In this document: piece by piece, positions 34,576 to 39,352 of the stretch
Layout of the letters: every line of letters begins with the position of its first letter
How positions within the stretch are numbered: the first letter of the stretch is position 1
DNA from: Nitrospirota bacterium
GTDB taxonomy: Bacteria; Nitrospirota; Nitrospiria; Nitrospirales; Nitrospiraceae
NCBI GenBank assembly: GCA_023248295.1
Contig: JAHFEU010000002.1
Coordinates: 9,858 to 49,209, forward strand
Direction: 5' to 3'
Length of the DNA stretch: 39,352 nucleotides
Program-made: the position numbers and the translations under genes
Notes under the pieces: generated by a model
Seen by the model: the letters and a program-made list of their open reading frames with translations, nothing else
Told to the model about the DNA's origin: nothing
Database searches by the model: none

Positions 34576-35084
34576 GACAAAGTCGAACTCCCTTTCAGTT
34601 GATTGCGCGCGACGTGAAGCTCGGCAGGAACGTCAGAATCTTCGGATTCGTGAATCTCTACGGGTGCCGAATTGACGACAATACGAAAATCGGTGCGTTC
34701 GTGGAAATTCAGAAAGGGGCCCGAGTCGGGAAGAATTGTAAGATCTCCAGCCACAGCTTTATCTGCGAGGGCGTCACCATAGAGGACAATGTTTTCGTCG
34801 GACATCATGTTGTCTTTATTAACGATAAATATCCGCTTGCCACCAATGAGGAGGGCGAGCTTCAGACGGAGAATGACTGGACCGTGGAGCCCACACTGGT
34901 GAAACGGAACGCGTCGATCGGGAGCGGGGCGATCATCATGAGCAATGTGGTCATCGGTGCCAATGCTGTCGTCGGAGCCGGCAGCGTCGTCACGAGCCAT
35001 GTGCCTGACCATGCTATCGTCGCCGGGAACCCCGCGCGGGTGATTCGACTTAAATCGATCGCCGTGCAGAATGTGAGAACGTGA
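34572..35084 (+). CDS. left-handed beta-helix sugar N-acetyltransferase (WbpD/WlbB-like)
   Basis: This 170-residue protein consists of hexapeptide repeats (VKLGRNVRIFGFVNLYG, IGAFVEIQKGARVG, FICEGVTIEDNVFVG) with the family segment VVFINDKYP and the C-terminal VVTSHVPDHAIVAGNPARVIR. It should acetylate the amino group made by the upstream transaminase. The start is TTG 34572, whose TTGA overlaps the stop of the previous gene, so translation is probably coupled. Unlike the fused homologue it has no C-terminal zinc ribbon. Confidence 0.88.
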   Translation: MRQSRTPFQLIARDVKLGRNVRIFGFVNLYGCRIDDNTKIGAFVEIQKGARVGKNCKISSHSFICEGVTIEDNVFVGHHVVFINDKYPLATNEEGELQTENDWTVEPTLVKRNASIGSGAIIMSNVVIGANAVVGAGSVVTSHVPDHAIVAGNPARVIRLKSIAVQNVRT

Positions 35085-35133
35085 TGGCTTCATTGAACCA
35101 TGGGACGGCGAGGGTGACACGAGAGGAAGACCG

Positions 35134-36249
35134 ATGAGGGTCGGATTTGATGCGAATCCGATCCTGGGCGATCGCGGAGGGGTAGGCTGGCATACCTACT
35201 ACCTGCTGCGGGCCCTCGTGAATCTCAAGGAGGACCTCGAATTGATCGCCTATGTCCCCCCGGGCTCCCTGAAGGGTGGGGCGGTCCCAGGCTGGGAGCA
35301 CGGTTCCGGGTTTCGCTGGGTGGAAGCCGGAAAAATGATGATGCCCTGGCGCGGCAAGCTGGATCGGCTGGATCTGTTTCACGGGACGAACTACAAGATG
35401 CGGACCGTCGGGCGCGCCGGCGGCCTTGTGACGATCTACGACCTCTGGTTGGACCGGGCCCCCCACTATTCCAGGAAACTGTTCGGCCAGCGGGCGTCGC
35501 ATCTTCGGACCAGACGGACCGCCTGGCGGGCCCGTCTGGTGATCACCATCTCCGAGTACTCCGCCCGCGAGATTGAATCCCTCTACGGTCTTCCCCGTGA
35601 TCGGATCGTGGTGATTCCCTGCGGGGTCTCGGAAGAATTTCGGCCGACTCCCGACCGGAGGGCCCTGGCCGAACTGGCCCGCCGCCTGGCGGTCCCGACC
35701 GAGCGCTTCCTGCTGTTCGTGGGCGGCGCGGACCCGCGAAAGAACCATCGGACGTTTCTGCAGGCGTTCGCGCGTTGCGCCGCGGGGTTGCCTGATCATA
35801 GCGTCATCCTGGTGGGGGACCAGCTCCACCAGTTCGGGGACATGCGAGAGACGGTGCGTGCCCTGGGGTTGGACCGGCGCGTGGTCTGCGCAGGGATCGT
35901 GCCGATGGCCGATCTGCGGCTGCTCTATTCCCATGCCGACCTGTTCGTGTTTCCCTCGGTCTATGAGGGCTTCGGCATGCCGGTGCTGGAGGCGATGGCC
36001 TGCGGCGCGCCGGTGATGACGTCCAGCAGAACGGCGCTGCCGGAAGTGGCGGGTGATGCGGCGGTGCTGGTCAATCCGGAAGACGCGGAGGAACTGGCCG
36101 ATGCGATGATCCGGGTGCTTGAGAACTCGGCGCTCCGCGATACGTTGAGGACGAAAGGGTTTGAGCGCGTGAAGCAGTTTACCTGGGAGCGGGCGGCGCA
36201 CCAGACGATGGCGGTGTACCGGGAGCTGTGTGCAAAGGCGCAAGGGTAA
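35134..36249 (+). CDS. GT4-family glycosyltransferase
   Basis: This 371-residue GT-B enzyme has [22 protein letters not shown] near the N-terminus, [50 protein letters not shown] and the retaining GT4 signature [21 protein letters not shown]. It probably adds a hexose or mannose-type residue to the core or O-chain; the sugar cannot be determined. It starts about 50 bases after the acetyltransferase. Its stop lies inside type C repeat copy 2. Confidence 0.9.
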   Translation: MRVGFDANPILGDRGGVGWHTYYLLRALVNLKEDLELIAYVPPGSLKGGAVPGWEHGSGFRWVEAGKMMMPWRGKLDRLDLFHGTNYKMRTVGRAGGLVTIYDLWLDRAPHYSRKLFGQRASHLRTRRTAWRARLVITISEYSAREIESLYGLPRDRIVVIPCGVSEEFRPTPDRRALAELARRLAVPTERFLLFVGGADPRKNHRTFLQAFARCAAGLPDHSVILVGDQLHQFGDMRETVRALGLDRRVVCAGIVPMADLRLLYSHADLFVFPSVYEGFGMPVLEAMACGAPVMTSSRTALPEVAGDAAVLVNPEDAEELADAMIRVLENSALRDTLRTKGFERVKQFTWERAAHQTMAVYRELCAKAQG

Positions 36250-36329
36250 ATGAGCAACTGAGTAATTAAGTAACTAAGGATGGCGTCAGGCAATTACTCA
36301 TTTACTTACTTACTCAATTACTGAGTTAG
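36246..36329. repeat. type C inverted repeat, copy 2
   Basis: The left arm (36246-36279) has GAGTAATTAAGTAACTAAG. The right arm (36291-36329) has CAATTACTCATTTACTTAC and CTCAATTACTGAG. It contains the GT4 stop (36247-36249) and ends two bases before the next ATG at 36332. The unit sequence matches copy 1. Confidence 0.9.
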
Positions 36330-36331
36330 CG

Positions 36332-37354
36332 ATGAAGAATATTCTCGTCATCAAGCTCCGGTATATCGGGGATGTGCTCCTGGCAACACCCCTGCTGCAC
36401 GCCCTGCGGGACCGGTTTCCCGACGCGCGTCTGACGATGCTGGTGAACCGCGGGACGCAAGATATCCTGAAATGGAACCGGGACGTGAACGAGGTGCTGA
36501 CGGTGGATCGTGGGACTCTCGCCGCGCAGCTCCGATTGCTGGGCGAGCTTCGCCGGCGCCGCTTCGACTGCCTGCTCGATCTGACCGATGGCGATCGGTC
36601 AGCGATCCTGGCGAGGCTGAGCGGCGCGCCTGTCAGGGTCGGGTTTAATGAGGAACGCCGCTGGCGCGGGCTCTTGTACACCGCAGTGGTACAGGCCACC
36701 GCTCCGATGCACCGGGTGGAGCGGGACCTCGAGGCGGTGCGGGCGTTGGGGATGGAGCCCAAGGCCAGCCCGTTGGTGTTACGCACCTCTTCAGAGGACG
36801 ACAAGGAAGCAGCCAGGCTCTTGGTGGAAGTAGGTGTGGGAGAGGCGCATGTTGGCGGCACTCGGCCACTGGTGCTCCTGCACCCGGGCGCCAGGTATTG
36901 GTTCAAGGCGTGGCCCGCAGAGCGATTTGCCGAACTGGCCGACCGTCTGACCGATGCCTGTGGCTGCCGGGTGCTAGTGGGCGGCGACGCCAGCGACAGA
37001 GGTGTGGCAGAAGTGATCCGGGCGCGGGCCCGCTCGGCCCCAACCGTGCTGGCCGGGCGCACGACGCTTCTGCAGCTCGCCGCCCTTCTCAAACGATGCG
37101 CCCTATTCATCGGCAATGACAACGGCCCCATGCACATGGCGGCAGCGTTGGGCACCCCGGTGGTGGCGCTCTTTGGGCCCTCAGACCCCTCGGTCTGGGG
37201 GCCACGTGGAGAGAGAGCAGAGGTCCTTTACAAGGGACTTGACTGCCGCCGGTGCTTTCACCCGACGTGTGAGCGGGGCGAGGACAACTGCATGAAACAG
37301 ATTTCTGTCGAAGAGGTGTTCGCGGCAGTCCAACGGCTCCTTGAGAAAACGTGA
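36332..37354 (+). CDS. GT9 heptosyltransferase, WaaQ-like
   Basis: This 340-residue enzyme starts ILVIKLRYIGDVLLATPLLHAL, close to the WaaQ pattern (IIKLRxxGDxLLTTP), then VNRGTQDIL, LDLTDGDRSAI, LHPGARYWFKAWP, FIGNDNGPMHMAAALGTP, FGPSDPSVWGP and a CRRCFHPTC segment. It would add a further heptose to the inner core. ATG 36332 follows the repeat directly, with no good ribosome site visible. It is the fourth GT9 enzyme in the window. Confidence 0.87.
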   Translation: MKNILVIKLRYIGDVLLATPLLHALRDRFPDARLTMLVNRGTQDILKWNRDVNEVLTVDRGTLAAQLRLLGELRRRRFDCLLDLTDGDRSAILARLSGAPVRVGFNEERRWRGLLYTAVVQATAPMHRVERDLEAVRALGMEPKASPLVLRTSSEDDKEAARLLVEVGVGEAHVGGTRPLVLLHPGARYWFKAWPAERFAELADRLTDACGCRVLVGGDASDRGVAEVIRARARSAPTVLAGRTTLLQLAALLKRCALFIGNDNGPMHMAAALGTPVVALFGPSDPSVWGPRGERAEVLYKGLDCRRCFHPTCERGEDNCMKQISVEEVFAAVQRLLEKT

Positions 37355-37370
37355 AGCGTCGCTCGTGCCT

Positions 37371-37428
37371 GCGCGCTGGAGCGCTTCCGCCTGCGGGCCG
37401 AAGCCTTCGGCGGAGAGCCCGGCGCGCT
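37371..37428. repeat. GC-rich inverted repeat after the WaaQ-like gene
   Basis: GCGCGCTGGAGCGCTTCCGCC (outer left arm, 37371-37391) pairs imperfectly with 37409-37427. An alternative inner hairpin GCCGAAG/CTTCGGC lies in the loop. No T-tract follows, so intrinsic termination is unlikely. It stands directly before a type A repeat. Confidence 0.7.
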
Positions 37429-37431
37429 AGC

Positions 37432-37493
37432 GTGAAGCGTATCTCGTCTGATTCTTCACGAGATACGAACGACGAGAAACGAGATACGAACCG
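37432..37493. repeat. type A inverted repeat, copy 3
   Basis: It carries the same GTGAAGCGTATCTCGTC segment and ACGAGATACGA arm as copies 1 and 2, followed by ACGACGAGA/ACGAGATACGA units. The next ATG is at 37494. No other plausible ribosome site lies between repeat and start codon. Confidence 0.92.
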
Positions 37494-38405
37494 ATGGGTA
37501 TGGCGAATCCGTTGGTGAGCGTGGTCATCCCCGTGTTCAACGGCGCGCCATTCGTGGAGAAGGCGGTGGAGAGCGTACGCGCGCAGACCATCAAGGACGT
37601 TGAAATCATCGTCGTGGACGATGGCTCGACCGATGGCACGCAGGCGGTGCTCGCCGAGTTGCAGGAGAGCAAGGGCATCATCTGGCTTCAACAGGAGCAT
37701 GGCGGGCCGGCCCGCTCCCGGAACCGGGGCATTGCGGCCGCGCGGGGAGAGTTCGTCGCGCTGCTGGATTGTGATGATATATGGCTGCCCGACAAGCTGG
37801 AGGCCCAGCTCGCCATCGTGCGCGCGCGGCCGGAGGTGGGGGTGGTGCATACGGATTATGAAGTGGTGGATCAGAACGGCGTGGTCCTGGAACGCATCCG
37901 GGCCCGATTCAGCGGCGAGCCGTTGGTGGAGGCTTTCGTGGGTGGACACACGGCCCTGCCGTCCTCCCTGCTGATCCGACGGCCTGTACTGGAGAAGGCC
38001 GGCGCGCTTAATCCCGATCTGTACGGATCGGAAGATTCGGAACTGACCATCCGGCTGTACACCGTTACGCAGTTCGAGTGCGTGGATCGGGTCCTGGTCC
38101 GGAAGCTCCAGCGTGGCCACGGCTATCGCGACATGGCATTTGATGAGGCGCTGCACCGGGAGAAAGTGCTGTCCAGTCGGAAACTCTTTTTGGAATGCCT
38201 TGAACGGATGCACCCGTTAACCGACCTGCAGCAGGCGGCCCTAGACCGCGAGTGGGCGAATTATTTTCTTTCGCGGGGTGTCGTCGCCGAGCGGTCGGGA
38301 CGGCGGGCGGAGGCCCGGCGCTTCTACTGGCAGGCGATCAGGAAGGCCCCGTTCCGGCTGCGGGGGTACACACGATGGCTGCGCGCGCTGAGGACATGGG
38401 CCTGA
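37494..38405 (+). CDS. GT2-family glycosyltransferase
   Basis: This 303-residue protein has a classic GT-A domain: VSVVIPVFNGAPFVEKAVESV, EIIVVDDGSTDGT, GGPARSRNRGIAAARGEFVALLDCDD with the DxD metal site, and LYGSEDSELTIRL. The C-terminal ~80 residues are helical. A second ATG at 37500 is possible. It probably adds a variable outer-core or O-chain sugar. The stop overlaps the start of the interrupted methyltransferase gene. Confidence 0.9.
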   Translation: MGMANPLVSVVIPVFNGAPFVEKAVESVRAQTIKDVEIIVVDDGSTDGTQAVLAELQESKGIIWLQQEHGGPARSRNRGIAAARGEFVALLDCDDIWLPDKLEAQLAIVRARPEVGVVHTDYEVVDQNGVVLERIRARFSGEPLVEAFVGGHTALPSSLLIRRPVLEKAGALNPDLYGSEDSELTIRLYTVTQFECVDRVLVRKLQRGHGYRDMAFDEALHREKVLSSRKLFLECLERMHPLTDLQQAALDREWANYFLSRGVVAERSGRRAEARRFYWQAIRKAPFRLRGYTRWLRALRTWA

Positions 38406-38833
38406 CACTGGACATCGGATGCGGCTCCCACAAACAGCCGGGGACAATCTGAATCGACCGGAGGCCGCTCCCCGGTGTTGATGTGGTCTGTGACTTTGAG
38501 CGTGGCTTACCGTTTCGGGAGGGGAGCGTAACGGCGGCCTATTCGATTCATTCGATTGAGCACATGCGGGACCTGATCACGTTCATGGAAGAGTTGTACC
38601 GGGTGTGCGCCCCTGGGGCGAAAGTGTACGTGAAGACGCCCTATTACGCTTCTCGGAAGGCGTTTATGGATCCGACGCACGTCCGATTTATGACCGAGGA
38701 GAGCTTCGGATACTTCACGTCTCCGAACTACTACGGGCTGAAAACCCACTTCGAGGTCCACTCGATTACCTACAACATGCGAAAGCCGTTCAAGTTCCTG
38801 CCAGCCTATTTCCAGAAGCGCTGCCGCCGGTAA
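38396..38833 (+). pseudogene. SAM-dependent methyltransferase (type 11-like) with an internal TGA
   Basis: The frame starting at ATG 38396 encodes LTLDIGCGSHKQPGTI, the SAM-binding motif I, then meets TGA at 38450-38452. The same frame continues without further stops as IDRRPLPGVDVVCDFERGLPF, SIHSIEHMRDLITFMEELYRV, GAKVYVKTPYY and DPTHVRFMTEESF, all expected of this methyltransferase family. Relatives usually have Gly at the TGA position (GTIGID), so a single G-to-T change (GGA to TGA) would explain it. A restart at GTG 38483 would lack the SAM site. It may be a young pseudogene or a sequence error; at about 145 residues it is also short for the family. Confidence 0.8.
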
Positions 38834-38883
38834 TTGTGGAATGTCTGCGAAGAAATGACTGTGGTGCTGGAGGTCGTGAAACC

Positions 38884-39318
38884 ATGACAAATCGAGCCAG
38901 CGGCGAACAGCCGGCAGCCAATAGCCTTTGGCTTTTGACGGGTCTCGTCATCTTGGGGTTAGCGGGGTGGTGTCCCGGCCTGCTTGGTCCGGCATGGGGC
39001 GGGACCCTCATGATGGAGGCAGAAGTGTTGGAAGGGTCGGGTGCGATGGCGATGCCCGGGGCGGCGCCGGATCCCATCCGATACGCGATCGTGCACCACC
39101 ACCGGGCTCAGGATCAGGCCAGGTTGTCTACCTGGTTGCGGACCCGAAGCGGCTCCCTGGTGACCTTTTTCACCAAGGATGGTGTCTCCCATCAGGCGGT
39201 GTTGAAGCGGCTCAAACACTGTTTCGGCCGGGGGCTGCTGGTATATTCCGATCCAGTGGACCTCACCGAAAAGGACATCGTGCGGCTGGGATTGCTTGTC
39301 GAGGAGACGAAGCCCTAG
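38884..39318 (+). CDS. small exported protein of unknown function
   Basis: This 144-residue protein starts at ATG 38884. A hydrophobic segment (residues ~17-40) looks like a signal peptide or anchor. The rest has HHHRAQDQARLSTWLRTR, a FFTKDGVSHQAVLKRL segment and a VDLTEKDIVRLGL end. I do not recognise the family. It lies 50 bases after the interrupted methyltransferase and may belong to another operon. The start is chosen for the signal-like N-terminus; the frame is open further upstream. Confidence 0.65.
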   Translation: MTNRASGEQPAANSLWLLTGLVILGLAGWCPGLLGPAWGGTLMMEAEVLEGSGAMAMPGAAPDPIRYAIVHHHRAQDQARLSTWLRTRSGSLVTFFTKDGVSHQAVLKRLKHCFGRGLLVYSDPVDLTEKDIVRLGLLVEETKP

Positions 39319-39352
39319 GGACTTGGGGTTTTTAGGAGAACGCCAAAGGGGA

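Noticed and set aside
35050-36243. 397-codon open frame on the minus strand inside the GT4 gene
   Set aside because: The + strand frame has complete GT4 motifs; the minus frame is low-complexity His/Arg/Pro-rich.
38450-38452. TGA read as glycine (alternative genetic code)
   Set aside because: Gly would fit here, and TGA encodes Gly in some candidate phyla, but many genes in this window end at TGA exactly at family-typical lengths (pafA, lpxI, lpxB, waaA, lpxK), so the standard bacterial code applies.
38450-38452. Selenocysteine at the in-frame TGA
   Set aside because: The position is normally glycine in a non-redox loop and I saw no convincing SECIS-like hairpin just after it.

Overview
The window is GC-rich DNA from a Gram-negative bacterium, most likely of the phylum Nitrospirota (Nitrospira-like); that assignment is inferred. 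An actinobacterial-type 20S proteasome operon with a PafA-type ligase lies next to complete outer-membrane machinery (BamA, Skp, lipid A and LPS core genes). That pairing is known from Nitrospira, Leptospirillum and a few other Gram-negative lineages, but is not typical of Proteobacteria.

Layout. 1-3142 (+): end of prcB, then prcA, pafA and an M23 peptidase. 3197-3805 (+): an Slp-like lipoprotein. 3879-10430 (-): an HD-domain phosphohydrolase, a DUF2062 membrane protein, thiL, lon and galU. 10431-10801: a divergent control region with a good sigma70-type promoter in each direction. From about 10.8 kb to the end every gene is on the + strand: bamA, two skp/ompH genes, fabZ, lpxA, lpxI, a Gfo/Idh oxidoreductase, lpxB, msbA, a frameshifted DUF374 acyltransferase, waaA, lpxK, a waaF-gmhB fusion, a Gfo/Idh-acetyltransferase fusion, further heptosyltransferases and GT2/GT4 glycosyltransferases, an aminotransferase/oxidoreductase/acetyltransferase trio for an amino sugar, a methyltransferase with an internal stop, and a small exported protein.

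How it works together. The lipid A genes make, phosphorylate and flip Kdo-lipid A. WaaA and four GT9 enzymes add Kdo and heptose. GmhB supplies the heptose phosphatase step and GalU supplies UDP-glucose. The GT2/GT4 enzymes and the amino-sugar modules extend the core or build a short O-chain. BamA and Skp insert outer-membrane proteins into the resulting membrane.

The most unusual signal is not a gene. Most junctions in the lipid A/LPS cluster carry a long imperfect inverted repeat, about 26-150 bp, with arms built from short degenerate units of 6-9 bp. Many junctions have their own sequence type, but three types recur (A: three copies; B: three; C: two). They usually sit between one gene's stop and the next gene's start. 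In several places they are translated: a linker inside WaaA, the linker joining WaaF to GmhB, and the C-terminal tails of LpxI and a WaaC-like enzyme. Two genes also look broken or recoded: a -1 frameshift at a nine-A run and an in-frame TGA.
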